A program made the position numbers and the translations under genes. Below, piece after piece: positions 34,991 through 48,652 of a stretch of 64,000 nucleotides of DNA. The stretch is from Burhinus oedicnemus (lineage: Eukaryota > Chordata > Aves > Charadriiformes > Burhinidae), in assembly GCA_008921705.1 (NCBI GenBank), contig VFFE01006834.1, positions 1 to 64,000 on the forward strand, read 5' to 3'. Within the stretch, counting starts at the first letter, position 1, and every line of letters starts with the position of its first letter. The notes under the pieces are model-generated. The model had not been told where the DNA came from and ran no database searches. It was given only the letters and a program-made list of their open reading frames with translations.

Positions 34991-37900
34991 TAGCCGTTAC
35001 AATGGTGCTGGTTAAATTGGTCCCAGTGCTACACCCAGTGCAGGTTGGCCAACCCATGGTTGAAGTACCACTGCAACAGAACAAAGAAGCAGCAGAACTG
35101 CATTAGCAATGAATTCAGTGAGCATTTGCATTTTCATGGAAATCTGATGCTATTTCATCTAATCAAAGATTGTACTTTTCTCCCCAAAGTCTTATGTCTC
35201 AATCTATAACTGACACGCTGTGAAATATCTGAAATCCACTTGAAAGCCCATGGGATCATTGCTGAATTCCACAGCCATTTAACATATGCAATTACACTAA
35301 GATACACAGAAATTACTGTCTTTTTTCACAGGCTTTTCTTCTAGTTCTGTAGAAGGCATATTTTGCACCAAGTGGAGAATTTTAAATCTCACCCATAAGA
35401 CTCTCTCTTAATTTTTGCCAATAACTTTTATGGTTATCTGAAGTTTCGCAGGCTATGTACACATCCAATACTGTGACTTAACCGCTTCATGATTTTCTAG
35501 TTTCTTACTGTAAAAAAAGAGTGAAAAATAATATTGTGAAAAAATTGCTGCAGTTGCTTCTAACTTTTTTAGTTAGCATAAGTCTCCGGAATTTGGCTCG
35601 CGAAATACATGTCTCTGAGATGCTCTAAGCTAGAAATTGAACTCTAGTCTAGTCTAGTTTCTAAAGCTCAACATCTGCATTTGCAGACAGACCTGGCTCT
35701 GAGCTTGCTCTCGCTCGCCCTATTGTTCCTCCTTTGTTCTCTGCATCACCTTCATTTATTGAAATACGGGCTGATAATTACGGGGCTGCTCTCTGGCCCC
35801 TTGGCTTTCAGCTATGTCCCCCAGGTGAAATGAGCCCAAACAAGTTGGGAGAGACTGTTCAAATCTGTTCCACGCAGACTGAGAGGAAGGAAAAGGAAAG
35901 CCAGCATTCATCATTCAAAAGATAAACATTTGACAGCACAGCTTGACTATGTCAGGAACACTTCTGTTTTAATAGTACGCCTGCAAGCTTTCAAAACAAG
36001 TGTTTACCTGTCACAATAAACAGTTATGAGTGAAGTACACAAAACACACTAAACTCTGCGCTGGCAAGCTTCCAGAAATGCCATGTGCAGTTAAACTCTG
36101 GAGCTTGTCATTCCATCCAACATAAATCTCTTCAGTTGTCTTCTGTCTTCTTCAGTGTATACTGTGGGACTTTTCTGATTGCCTTGGAGACATCTGTCTC
36201 GGATGCATACGAAATCCCGGGAAGTATAGCAAGTGTCTGGAGTTGACAGGCACATTAAGGCCTAACTCTTAAACAGCTGCAATTAACTCGCTAATGGCTC
36301 CTGGTGAGACTGGGTGTCTTATTTTGCTCCCCGGAAAACAAATCGCTATCTACACGAAGTACAAATCTCTGCTTGTCATTGCATTGGCAAATAGGTGCTC
36401 TTAGTGGAGGTGTGGAGTAGAGCAGATGGGGGCAAATGGCTTCACTTAGGTGTTGGATCAGACCCCCAGATCTGGGTCTTCTGGTGACTTCAGAGGAGTG
36501 AAGAGTCTGATCTAGTGGCTGGCCTGGCCTGGGTTTGAGTCTGATATGAGAGAAGGTCATAAGTTTGCTTGGCTGGAGTTTTCTTTGACCATGCCAAACA
36601 ATGAGAATTCCCACTTTTTCAGAGATGTTATTTCACTGTAGGACTTCCTGCCAAGTCTAGCGCTGTGCAGCATACTGGAAAAATAGCTAAAGTCAATAAA
36701 TACAGCCCATAAAAATAAAGTCTGGCACAACATTTGCACAGGAAACAATTACGTCTTGCCTTTTTTTAATTTTTTTAAAGTCATTTCAATAGCTTAAAGA
36801 AAGGCTAGGAGAGCAAGAGGGATTTCCTCCTGTATATACATTTTAATGTGATGTTTCACTTTTTGTTGTAGAGTGAAGTATAGGTCAGCCTCATCTTGCC
36901 AGGTAGTGGGGTCTAACCAGAATGCACTGGTTAAATCGTCCACCTTCTGCTCTTCTGCTGGGGGAACAACAGTTGAAATGGGAATTAGGAATCTCAGACC
37001 TGAGGTTCCTGGGTTTAACTTTTGGCTCTTGTATTGTGTAAAACACTTTGCAAATCAAGAGAATACTGATTGTACGGGAAGCAGTTCTCAAGATAGCGCA
37101 GTCAGTTCTGCACCACTTTTCAAGTCTGCATGCGATATGTTTCTTGGGCTTGGTGAGCCTTTTTTCAAGAAATTCCTGGCCTGTTGTGCAACTCCTGGTC
37201 TAAAACAGAGACTCGCACCACCATCTCCCATCTGGGCACTCACTTGAGACCTCAGTGCAAGTCGTCACGTCTCCTGGCTTCCAGGTGAGCACTGTAAGCA
37301 CCAGACAGTTGTTTTCTCCCTTGCTCTGTGTGACCTCTTGCAATAGCAGTCCTTCCGTCCCTAACGTTAGTCCTTGGGCGCTCTCTTGATTCAAAGGAGA
37401 CATGCTCAGGGCTGCTGCCGAGCGGACCCTTGCTCTCGCCTCTCCCATAGTCAGCGTGGGTGGCCTTCTCCCTTGACTCCCATGCAACATTTCAAAAGGC
37501 CTCATTTTTGTTCCGATGCGGAATGCAAAAGGCTTTCAACATCTCCATTAAAAAACAAAAATTCCAGCGTTTGTGCTCCCCATTTTCCTTCCAAGAGCAC
37601 AGTGAGAAAAGGGAAGGTCTGCCCTTGTTCAGTCCTGGCAAGTCCAATCTAGAGCTGTGTAAAAATGCATCTAAAAAAAGGACCTTTCTTCCAATAAATG
37701 GCCATTTAATGAATAAAAGAGAAACAATTGAAGTCTGCAGTAATAGAACAATTATGTGCTGTTGTGCGTTCCAGCTGGCTACACATTGAACACTTCTTAC
37801 AAATTGCCGGAAACGCAGCAGCACACGGATCCGATACGTTTCAGGACAGTCATTATTAAGAAGAAATACCATGTGTCAATCTGCCGAAGCCCTCCGAGGG

Positions 37901-39850
37901 CATTATCCTCCTAAAATCCCTTAATTACTGCTCTGGGGCTCACGTGTGTGCCTGGCCTGCAGTGTGTGCGAGAGGGAGAGTGCTGGAAGCAGTAACCCCG
38001 ATGTGATGTTCATTAACTTTCTCAGTCTCTGCTCTTTCCTCTGCTGAGCAGCAGAGGGAAGAAGGCTGGTTAGGAAGGCTGGAAAGAGGCAATGAGACCC
38101 AGGTTGAGAAGGTCTGAGTAGCTATGGTGGAACAGGTGAGGAAATAAGAGTAGCAAAAGTGCAGATCTGAGGTAGGAGGGGAAATGTGAACACCCAGAAA
38201 GGACAAAAAAAAGGCAAGGAAGACAAAATAGCCAGTGGAAGCTGTGCCTGTGAGCCCCATGTGCTCGCTCCTCACGCACATTTCTTTGATATTTGCTTAT
38301 ATTGGTATGCAAATGGCAATGAGGAAGATGAAAATGGCACTGGAAGGCAGCTCTGTGTGTGCAGTCCACGTTAGTTAACAACGCAAATCACCCGCCAGTG
38401 TCGTCGGTCGGAGGTTTGGGGTCAGGGTTGGCCCCTTTGGAGCCTCCAAGCAAAGAGTAACTGGATCAGGTTTGTGCTCCCTAAAACAGCATAATGCCAA
38501 TCAAGTTGCTAAATCACTGCCAATCTGCTTGTCCTTCAGATTCAGGATTTTAATCCATGTTTCAATGATAATTGAACTGTTTGATGGGCATTTTTGGATG
38601 CACAAAGAGGAGAAAACGTGCCAAGGGAATTGTGGTGTGGTAACGGCACGAAGGCTTCGGGCTCCGGCAAGGTCCTCACCATCACACTTGGCTGATTTCA
38701 TCATGATCTTTGGTCACTCAAAAACCAGTGAGGTCAGGAGGCATGTTCAGAGCGCTGCTTAAACATGGTATAAACACCTCTGCTGTGTTAGATCTGTGGA
38801 AAGAATGTACATGTCTGAAGAGCAGAGGAGTAGGGATTAACGAGCTGTGAAGGAAGGAGATGTATTTAAGGTGTTTGTGAATAGGGAGAGGACGAAGTTC
38901 CTGCTCCATATTTAAGACATTAAAGCTACTTTGCAGGTCTTTTTTCTTTCAAAAGAAAGCCTGAAAGCCCCCGCAGCTCTGAGTACTTGTCAGGGATGTA
39001 ATGATGGAAATTTTGTCAGCCTCGCTTTGCATAATAGGGATCATTATGTGATGGTAAATTTCTCTGTATGTTCTGTATGTTCCTAATGTGGGAGGAATAA
39101 AATATTCCTGAGGTTTCTTTTGCAGAGCTTGTCAATGAATCTGCTGGGTCAGATGATTGTCTTCTCATTTATTAGCAGGAAAACCTAAGATGAATTTATG
39201 CAAGCACAACAGTAGGGAATCACGGTGCCAGGAGAATCAGGTTTATTGTTTCAAATCCTACCAGCCTGACAGGTACTTCTCTCCTGCATCAGCTGTATTT
39301 TAAGTTCATGTTGGGAAGCTCTGCTTCCTCCCTGAGCTCCTCAAGTATTGCTGGGACAGCACTGGATGGGCTGCGCCCAGCTGGAAGGTGGCATTGCACT
39401 TGTGTTATGTGCCGGCTCCCTGCCCAGCTCCACGTCGGAAGCAGGGCTGGGACGGTGGGCAAGCAATTGCCTGGTTATGAGCTGGGTGGATTGTCCCGAG
39501 AGGCTGCAGAGGCCCGTAGCTCATCGTTTCAGTGCTGCTGCTTTAGGACTTTCTAAACACTGCAGAAATCCTTCCTGGAAATATAAGCTGTAGGGTTTTT
39601 TTCAGAGGGTCCTCCAAACCTTTTGAGGACTTGGGAGTGTCCCACGTGCCTGTGAAGTGCAGACCGCTTAGTCCTAACTTGTGCTTACACAAACCACAAC
39701 TGCCTGTTTTTGTAAAAATATGTCAAATCTGGCTAATAATGGCAGCTAGGAATTTCAGAGGAGCTTATCTGATTTTAACAACTTTCTCCCGTCTGCTCCT
39801 GTGCAAATCTCAGTGAGAAATACAGGAGGAGGAGTGTTAGCCAGTACTTA
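34991..39850. other. non-genic stretch, AT-rich patches
   Basis: CTAGT occurs three times in tandem at 35644-35658. The intervals 35100-35600, 36580-36880 and 37660-37930 are AT-rich and repeat-free. The last resembles an enhancer-like block (TGGCCATTTAATG, ACAATTATG). A possible but weak MIR relic near 36975-37075 was not accepted. No gene is supported. ORFs such as 36873-37247 and 37492-37872 look random. Confidence 0.5.
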
Positions 39851-39936
39851 GAATCACAGAATCATGGAATGGTTAGAGTTGGAAGGGACTTTAAAGATCA
39901 CCTAGTCCTAACCCCCCTGCCATGGGCAGGGACATG
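39851..39936 (-). mobile_element. CR1 LINE 3' terminal fragment, 86 bp
   Basis: The plus strand begins with GAATCACAGAATCATGGAAT (complement of the octamer tail), then GTTAGAGTTGGAAGGGACTT, TAAAGATCACCTAGTCCTAA and CCCCCCTGCCATGGGCAGGG. It belongs to the same 3'-end type as the plus-strand copy at 32641-32760. Truncation leaves only the terminal part of the 3' UTR. Confidence 0.93.
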
Positions 39937-42900
39937 CAAAGGAAGGTTAAGCTATTGCAAGATGCAGTCTGCAAAGGGCAAATAGACACCCAAAGTGGCT
40001 ACATGGCTCATCTGGAGCCGCAGAGGGACAGGGACACATCCCGGTCCTGCCCACGGTGTCCTGCCACGCTCTCGCTTTCATCCGAGTTGTTTGACTTCGG
40101 GAACTGGTAACGCTGCAAGTGGCTTTGGTGGCATCCATAAGACGCATTTGGGTACCTGGAGCTGAGAACAGAGCTGAATGGCATTCAACAGTAAAGTCAG
40201 GAGTTGTTGGAACAAATTACGCTTCCCAACTGGCAAGGCAACGTGTCCTTTCACATGCAGTAAGTAGGTATTTGTTCAAAACAATTAGACTCCATAGCCT
40301 AGTTTAGTACTTAATCAATTTATGTGGTTAGCTAAAGTACCTGCATATGCCCTTAATAAGTGGTGACACCCTTTTCCTAGAGCACTGCTATGTGCTTACA
40401 GAGAAATTACATTTTTAATTATGCCACACAAGCCTAATGGAAAATCTAATTATGACAGTGGTATTTTTCAACTTTTGTACAAATAGTGTATTTTGAGTCC
40501 TTGCTCAGAAGATTCTCACTGGTCTAAAACAAACATTTCTGTAAGCAGTGGAAATACTGAAGCTGCTTCTCAGGGATTTGTGCCTTGTCTTTTGATTCTC
40601 TGATGTCTAATGTGGTGTGAACTCGGAAATGTTTTGCGTGGATTAGGATGTTCACAGGTTTCCTTCATGCCTAATTAGGGTTCAGCTCATGTTGGAGCCT
40701 CTTCTTCCGCAAGGATGGTGTACAAGTAATTCAGCCCAGGACCTGGCTCCTTCCTTCTCCTCCCTCCCAGGTGACCAGGTGCTCACTAGCTTTACATGGT
40801 CAAGGTTTCTCTAGTAGCTCCAATCTACCAGAACGTTTACAAGCAGATTGTGTGGACCAAAAGCCACTCCTCTACTCAGGTTTTCCCCTTCGTGAGCTCC
40901 AGACAGTCCCAGTGATTTCTGTGAGAGCTGGCCGATACTTTTTGCAAACTGGGCAATATTTATGCCTCTCTAAAACAGTGTGAGCTACCTTAGTTTGGCT
41001 ATTGTTTATTCAAAGAGAGAAGTTGGGATTTTCAGTGCTCTTCAGGGTCGATCTAAGCCTGCTTCCACTCAACACCCAGCATGAGCATCATCAGGGATGG
41101 AGTTAGGACAACTGAGCCATTCTGCACTTCTTATCCCTTGTGCAGAGGGACTCGCCTTGGGGAAGAGGAGCCCTACAGTCACTCCTCCTGAGCCACAGCA
41201 GCTCGCTGGCGGTGGCCCAGGTCTGCTGTGAGTAGCTATCAATTTAATTGATTACAACAGACCAAACCCCTGAGCTTTTCAAAAGACTTTACTTCACCAT
41301 CTAAAAAGTCAGTCAGGTTCTTAATTACCAGCCAGTTCATATTCAAAGGGGTACAGCCAACCTTTTGTTCGTAAAATGAGGGCAAGCTGTCTCTCCACAG
41401 CTTGAAATGTCTGGCAGGCAGGGATTTTCCCTCCCTGTGCCTGCATACAACATCAAGCACTGGAGGTGCTCCTCAGAGTTATTGTAGTGTTACTGGGCAC
41501 TAACAGAGGTGCACTGGTACAGCAGGGAGGAAATGCATGGATGCCACACACGGGTTGAAATTCATCCCAGCGAATGTCCCTGCAAGCCTGCCAGAACTGC
41601 AGGGAAATGGAGCACCCTGACGACGGGAGCAGAGATCTCTGGCATGGGGGCAAGCTGGGCTTCTCAGGCCAAATCCTTGGTTCCTTTGAATTCCTCCCGG
41701 AGAAGTGCCTGGACAAAAACTTCATGGCACTCTAAAGGTGATCTGCTTCTGAGGATCCCTTTCAGAGCAGAGCTAGAGCACCAGGCTATTTTCAACTAAT
41801 GTTTCTACTTGTCAATGGAATGAGTACGCCCTGAAACCTGTCTTGGTCAGATGTGTCCTTCTGGGTGTGCCTCTCCCACCCTGTGTATCACCGGGATGAT
41901 ATATTTAACAGGGCCCATCTCACTTTTCCGGTGTACTGTGTGATGGATCAGAAGCAAAATGAGTTGCTCTGAGTTCATATTTTTTCTCGGCTCCTTTAAA
42001 ACCGTTAGTTCTGCTTGGATGCTTTGTGGTTACTAATAGATAACGTTATGGGAAGGGCTGTAAAACCTTATCACTGGAGAGTGCTGAAAATGTGAATGTC
42101 TGTTAGTGTGGAGAGTCTCTTTTTCTGCAGACTTGAAAGCATATTGCACAACTGCAACCTCTCTGCCGTCGCAAGTACTCTGCCTGGACCAGATGTGTTC
42201 ACCTTGTGTTACGTGTTTCCATATGAGCTGGAAAGCAGCTAAAAGCATCCTGTAGGCTCCCTTCTTCCTCATCACTTTAATCACAGACATCTACATTTTC
42301 CCAGACATTCCCAGCAGTCCAAGGGTGGTATATTAAAAATGAATGAAAGGCAGGAAGGTAGGAGGGATAGTGCCAAGCTAAAGCTGACCATCTGTCCTCC
42401 ATCCTTGAAAATGAAAAGCCAGTTTCGGGAGGGAGCTAAGGGGACCTTGATGGCTAGCGTGGCTTCAGAGCAAAAGGCAGTGCCCACTGCCCTGCAGGCA
42501 GGAGATTGTCAGGCAGAAATTTAGTTGGAAATTATTTTAGTATTTCCCAGGTTATTCTGGTTTGCTTTGGCCTAATCCACCTTTTGTATTTTTATTCTTT
42601 GGCTCACGGAGTTAACTACAGCCCTGCATTGTCTTGCTGAAAGTCCCGGTGCCAGGATGAGGCAATTTTCTTCCAGCAGATACTTCCCCAAAGCTTTCGA
42701 AGTGCCTGAGATTATGGAAGATACCCTGCCTGTGCAACTTAATTGGACTACTGGGCTAAGACTGCTGCAAAGATATCCCTGTTAAGATATTAACTGATAG
42801 CAGCTCACACAGATTAAATTTTATTTGTTGAATTATGATGATCCGAGCAGTCCCATCAGGTAAAACTGCAGAGAACAGGTTTACTAATAAATAGTGCAGA

Positions 42901-45411
42901 GCGATCCTTCATTTCTCATGTCTGTGAGAAGCCTGGAGCACAGCAGATTGCTGCTGGAGGGTCCTGCCTGAGAGGCTACCAAATAGCAGCCTGCCATTAC
43001 ATTTTGCCATCACATTTGTTAAACTGCAGGACAGCATTAGGCTGGCCTGCCATTTACATCAGTTAGAGGTGAAAAGACCGCAGAGCGCTTCAAAGACGTG
43101 CTGGGAAAGAACTAGAAAATGCCTCGGAAATAATGGCTTCCCCTACAACCCTCATTTTCACAGTGGTTGCGGAGTAAATCTCTGTCTTCACTGGCCCCTG
43201 CGTCACAGCCCTGCTCTGGTGTGCGCTCAGAAGTGTCGATTCATACCCGGCCTCTCACAAAATTAGCTAATGCCTTTTAGCTGCATATTATCCCAATTTT
43301 AAGCCCATTAGGTGACAAAAGGATTCAGTGTCGAGCGAATGAAACGTTTTAGAGCGTGCTCGGGAGGGAGATCAGACGGCAGATAGAGAGGGGGAACAGG
43401 AGACGTGAGGCAGACGGCCGGGATCACAAACGCTTCTCAAGCTCCCGGCACCTGTAGCTCAAAGTTCAGACCTTTTTCTGTTTCTCTTCCAAAATCCTGT
43501 CTGCTTCCCCCTGAAGCACGCTTTGTTTCGAGTAAAAAGAAAAAGAAACCCACGCGTAGCCAAAACTTTATAACTCTCTGGCACGTTATGAATTAATTTT
43601 GCCACCCTTGAGATTAGAGCACCATTTGCGTGGACAAGAGTGAAATGAGATTAAAAGGGAAGATTTCTAAAACTGGGGACTGGGCAGGGGCAGTCTGCCA
43701 GGGAGACCCGGCAGCATCTCTGGAGCGGTCCCTGCGAATGACCGTCCGAGCCCTTTTGCCACTGCGAGATTCTCAGCAATTCCTTTGCTCTCCCTGGGGT
43801 ATCAGGAGTAAGAGAAGCCACCCTGTCCCGGGCAGGGGCACTGCAGGCTGCGTTACAGCTCCAGCGCGTCGCCTGCTTGTGGGCAGCGAGGCCGGCGTGT
43901 GCTGTGGCAGGTCAGTAGGAGCTCACCTGGACCCCGCCGTGGCTGCCCATCATTTCCCAGAAATAAGGGGCACGTATCAATAACAGCAGCATCCTGAACA
44001 TCGCTCCCAGCTCAGAGGCGAGCCAGGTAACACCCAGACCCATGCTTTCCTCACGCAGCCCAGCACAGAAATCCAGTGGGTCCCTATGCTCTACTCACCA
44101 GCCTCACTCCTACATAGGTACGTGCAATATTTGGAAGAGTTTGGAGTGGACACATGTGCTGGGAACGAGATGCAGGTTTGAGCAGGGCCATGACACCTAC
44201 CTGGAGGGAAAAACTGGGGGGAAGTTGCCATTCCTTTTCATGCGGATACAGCTTTTTTTTCTTATTCTTGATGTAGCATAAAGAGCAAAGGGATCTGCGA
44301 AAGCAGCCTGAGCGAACGGCCTTGTTTGTGGGAGAAACCCCATGAAGGGTGAGTGAGCAAGGCTTCATACAGCACGTAGCATCCCTTCATGCCCGGCTTG
44401 AGAGCTCTGTCTGTCCGGTTTGGTAAGCAGCAGCGTGTGCTGAGCCGGCGGGGCAGGAGCATCGGCAGTGGGTCATCCCGCACCCAGGAGCAGCCCCGGA
44501 GAGGTTGTGAGAAACAGAGGGCTCGCTCTTCCCTGCTAAAGAAAAAAAATGGGAATCCACCCCAGTTTTGTTGAAAGAAACAAACTGAATTTATAGGCAA
44601 TCAATGACACTCTCTGCGTCAGTGTATTTATGGGAAGTGCCTGTCATATGTTAGCATAGTCCTAGGTGAAAGTGGAGCAGAAATCCTGGAGGAGAGGGTT
44701 TGCAGGAGGAAGGGGAGGTACACCGAAAACCTTGGATGAAGTCCAGTATTCAAGCAATAAGACCTTAAGAAGCAGGCATCATTATAAGATAATTGACTGT
44801 GGAGAGCAGTCACACATCCCAAGGTGAAGCATAGGGCACTTAACATATCAATAAGGTCAATTATCTGATTATGTCAGCTGCCTTAGTGCTGTTATTAACC
44901 TATATTGCTCTTATTAACCTTTCTGATGAAGAATCTTTCAAAAATAATTATATTAAAGTACAAATCTCTCAAGTTTAAAATATGTGAATGTTCCATTTCA
45001 GTAGTCGTGTGTCATAGGATAATGAACATCTGATTGCCTGGCTGACACAATGAGGTTTTTAATCAGGCTCCCTTTCCTAGGATCAGCGTGTTAGCTCTGA
45101 CAGCCTTCTCTGGGCCCAGGCAGTCTCTTGAAAGCGCTGCTGTCATGTTACGAATGGCGGGATTTAAAATTGAAATGTGAGCAAATAAGACAAGAAATGT
45201 AACGGATATGCTGAGGAGAGGGGTCCTGGGAAAATACCCACTGAAAGCCGCTTCAGTCAGTTCCAATTATTAAAGCATACAGCTGATTCAATTAGTGGTT
45301 ATGTACTTGTGCATATAGTATTTACTACCTAGCAGAGCTGATCAAAGGCAAACACGCTGCTCATGAAAATTTGTTCATATTCATTTTGTCCTTTTTTTTC
45401 CCCTTCTGCAG
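39937..45411. other. non-genic stretch, no recognised gene
   Basis: AT-rich at 40260-40500 and 44840-45060. The interval 43680-44520 is the second most CpG-rich part of the window, though not dense enough for a CpG island by eye. No repeat family was recognised. Short overlapping ORFs only. Confidence 0.5.
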
Positions 45412-45475
45412 AGCATTTTGAAGTAGGAAAGCATTTTGCCACAACTTTCAGCCATACTTTCATCTATCGGGGAAT
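45412..45475 (+). other. candidate 64-nt splice-bounded exon
   Basis: A strong acceptor-like tract (CCTTTTTTTTCCCCTTCTGCAG, ending at 45411) precedes this segment, and a good donor, GTGAGTG, starts at 45476. One of three frames (from 45414) is open across the segment and encodes HFEVGKHFATTFSHTFIYRG, which I do not recognise. Chance pairs of good splice signals at exon-like spacing are expected several times in 64 kb, and an open frame of 20 codons is common. It could be an alternative or non-coding exon, or a decoy. Confidence 0.15.
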
Positions 45476-48400
45476 GTGAGTGTTCTAATTTCTACTGGGG
45501 ATTACTAATTCATTACATGCTTTTGGCAAAACCAATGCAAATTCTGCTCATTACAAGTTTTGATCACTGTTATGTTTCTCTGTGTGTGTCTATGCAGTAG
45601 GTGAAGTATCATTTCATACAACGTGGCTATTCGATGAGCAAAACCGAGGGCCTGATTTTTACCTGTGACTTGTTTTCATGCTTACGCTTTGATGTGATTT
45701 GATTTTTAGATGACCACATGGAGCATCTTTTAAAGATATCCTTATTTGCCCCTGGAATTTGTCACCAATTTAAAATCACTAGGCATCCGTAAAAGTTTCT
45801 ATTAAGATATCCATATGTCCATTTTGGGCTCACATGTTTCTCCAGGTAGATGAGGTATGAGTAGTCTCTCTCTTTGACATCCAAGTGAATTCCTTTGCTA
45901 GTAGAAAACTGACTGGGAAAATCACATGGAAAGCTAAAGCTGAAAAATTCTCCTTCCATGAAGTTCCCGTTCATTATCTTCCTCAGTTTACTCCCTTCTC
46001 CAAGGTCACCACTGTCAGCACAATACATCCAGTACTTGGGAAGGACAAGTATTTCTGTACTCACTCCACATCTTCCCTTCCCTCTTTTATAAAAAAACCC
46101 AGATGATGAAAGCTTATTTCCTTGTTTCCAAGTCCTGCTCAGGAGACCCTGATTTACTTCTTGTCGTGTGTTGTGAATACAGAAGATGAATCTTATCATT
46201 CAGGATGAATCCTTGTAAAGTCAGCTCCTTGCTCCACCGCTGTGGGAATGCGGCCCTCTGCCAAGCCCCAAACCACTGCAAAATCCAGGCACTTCTGTGA
46301 CCGTCTTGAGTCCCAGCTCCCGGCTCAGGTGGTGGGTCTGACGTTTTGGTGCCGACGAACATCTCTGTTCTCTTGCGCACCTTTTGTATTTCTTCTGGTG
46401 GGATTAGGTGCAGCTATCTGTGCCGCACACACGGAGACGTTCTTAGTCATCTTCCTGTTTGTAATTCTGCTGGAGACAGTCGAGAAGCAAACGTCTGTGC
46501 CAGCAGTGTTATGTATGGCGCTGCTGATTTTTTTTTGCAAAACTCTTTTTCAAGTCTGCAGTGAGCACCGTGCCTCTGCAATGTTCTGGGAGTAATATGA
46601 ACTATTAGTAGTGCATTGAAAATCAAAGTCTGCTGGGAATGTTTCGGAGGGAAATAGAGGGCAATTATCTGAAATGAGGACTCACGGAACACTATGTCTT
46701 GCAGATATGGCCTCTAAGCCAAGTCACTATATCTGGAGAGGCCGTTGCCCACAGTAACAACTGTGTGTCCCTTCCAAGAAAACAATATCTGCTTTTACCT
46801 CCCACTAAGGTGTCAGAGCTACAGCGAGAGTAAATGTTTGGGTAGTTTTTCCCTCATTAGCCTTCCAGTGGGGTTGGAATTGGCTTAGCCAGACCACACC
46901 GTGAGGAAATTTATTGTACCTGTGATCTGAATTTGTTTCTGCCTCGTGGAGAGCATTTCTTTCTGAGGCACTTTAAAGATCAGAGTGTATCGTGGTTTCA
47001 GAAGCGGGTCCTCAGCCCTGGGAAAGCCTTGTCAGTGCTCACAGCCTGGGAACTTTGGTTGGAAGTTGATGCCATCAGCCCACGCGCTGGCAAAGTCTCG
47101 GATTTTCTGAAGATAACCGGAAGATGCTGGGGTTGCTGTCAGGACAAGTTCAACATCAACTGGAATATCTCTTTCTGAAGGTTTTTCTTCGTCTTTTAAT
47201 CATTGGTTTTGACAACATTTGTATTTAGGTGCTCTCTCTGGTTTGTGAATAATGTCAAAAGAAAGCTGTATCGGACAACAAGTGAAATCTTTGATTACAA
47301 GACAGATATCCAGTGGTCTGAAACCGGCTAATGCTCCAATGGGATTGAGTTTGCTTCTAAGGTAAAATCCAAGTGAAGCAATTTGCAGGCCTGAAAGCTT
47401 ATCCGACTTCATTTCCCACACATTACTTCTTGTTTTCTGGTGGGTAAGCAAGAGGGATCTGTCAAAAATCTGCTGCTGCTGCTGTTACTTTTGAGGATGT
47501 TGGATAGTCAAGGACCACTGAGTATGTATGAACTGGTAACGGGGCAGTTGGAGGAAATCTGTACAGAGGAATTGTTAAGCCCTAGAAGATCCTTACAAAG
47601 GTTGATGTGGATATTGCCACGTTTACATACTGTGTTTTCCTGTTTCTAGAGAGTATCTTCCAAACACTTCCCTTGCATTTACCAGGAAGGACGGAAGGTT
47701 GTAGCAAGGTGTGGGCAAAGCAAAGATGCTGAAAGTCATATTTTATTTCATATGTTCCCAGTCCTGCGAAAATCTGTGCAAGAACTATCCAAATGGTCTT
47801 TTTTCTTTTTTTTTTCCCTCCAGTGCTGAACTCCGCTGTACTGACAGCTTTTAATCTTCCTGACTCTGTATTATTCAGTCATTTAGTGGAAACCTTCCTG
47901 TTACATCTTCAGTTTTTCGGGGCTCTAGCCATCACTTGCAGCATCGTATGAGTAGCTCTCGGAGAGTCTTATCTGGTCTTTAGAGATTTCTAGCCTGTTT
48001 CTCATTATAGTCTGTAATAGTGCTTCTTGCTCCAATATTTTACACTTCAACCATTTAGATTTGTGTTTCTGAATCAAGGCATCACTTGTTCCCCTAAGGC
48101 CACGGGACCTAGATGTGTGAACTTGTTATTTCCTGATGACAACGCAGGACTATCACGCGCACTACCTAATACTTGCCCTGGGTTATGCTATAGCTGATAT
48201 CCTCCAATATCCTCCAGTCCCATAGCGAAGAATAAAAGAAAGTGTATGATAAGCTCATAATGAAAGAATCTTGGTGCTCCTGCAGAAGGCAGAGAGAATA
48301 TTGTATATGAAAGGCCCTAATTTAATAAGGGACACTGGAAGAAACAGAGAAATAGAAAGCATTTAGGATTGCTTAAATTTCTGGTTCCTTCAAGATCAGC

Positions 48401-48549
48401 TTCCCGAGTTACCAAATTCAGCTTCTCCACATTACCCCTACTAGCTGTAGCTACCTGCGCTACAGCCTCCGTCGCTGTGCAGAGATGGAGATTTGCCATC
48501 TTCCTACAGTTTGGGAGGTGGGGGGAGGAATATGTCATTTCCCTTCCTG
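45476..48549. other. non-genic stretch
   Basis: The minus-strand ORF at 45762-46199 (145 codons) is the longest here, without a recognisable domain or splice context. A strong polypyrimidine-AG (ending at 47823) has no good donor in the next 150 bp. No transposon was recognised. Confidence 0.5.
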
Positions 48550-48652
48550 TCCCTTCCTTCCCCTTCCCCTTCCCCTTCCCCTTTCCCTTTCCCTTTCCCT
48601 TTCCCTTTCCCTTTCCCTTTCCCTTTCCCTTTCCCCCTTCTTTCTTTTTTCT
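48550..48652. repeat. 103-nt pure pyrimidine hexamer array
   Basis: An uninterrupted C/T run. It begins irregular, becomes about four CCCCTT units (about 48561-48584), then about nine CCCTTT units (about 48579-48632), then a mixed C/T end. The two adjoining hexamers differ by one base, so the array probably grew by slippage after a point change. Pure polypyrimidine-polypurine duplexes of this length can form triplex (H-DNA) structures. The long RERERE or PFPFPF peptides in its frames are artefacts of the repeat. Confidence 0.95.

Noticed and set aside
36975..37075. Possible MIR relic (GACCTGAGGTTCCTGGGTTT followed by AAAACACTTTGCAAATC)
   Set aside because: Only two short phrases fit, and the conserved CORE between them is missing.
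45762..46199. 145-codon ORF on the minus strand
   Set aside because: No family resemblance was recognised, and its length is within what chance gives in 64 kb of six-frame translation.
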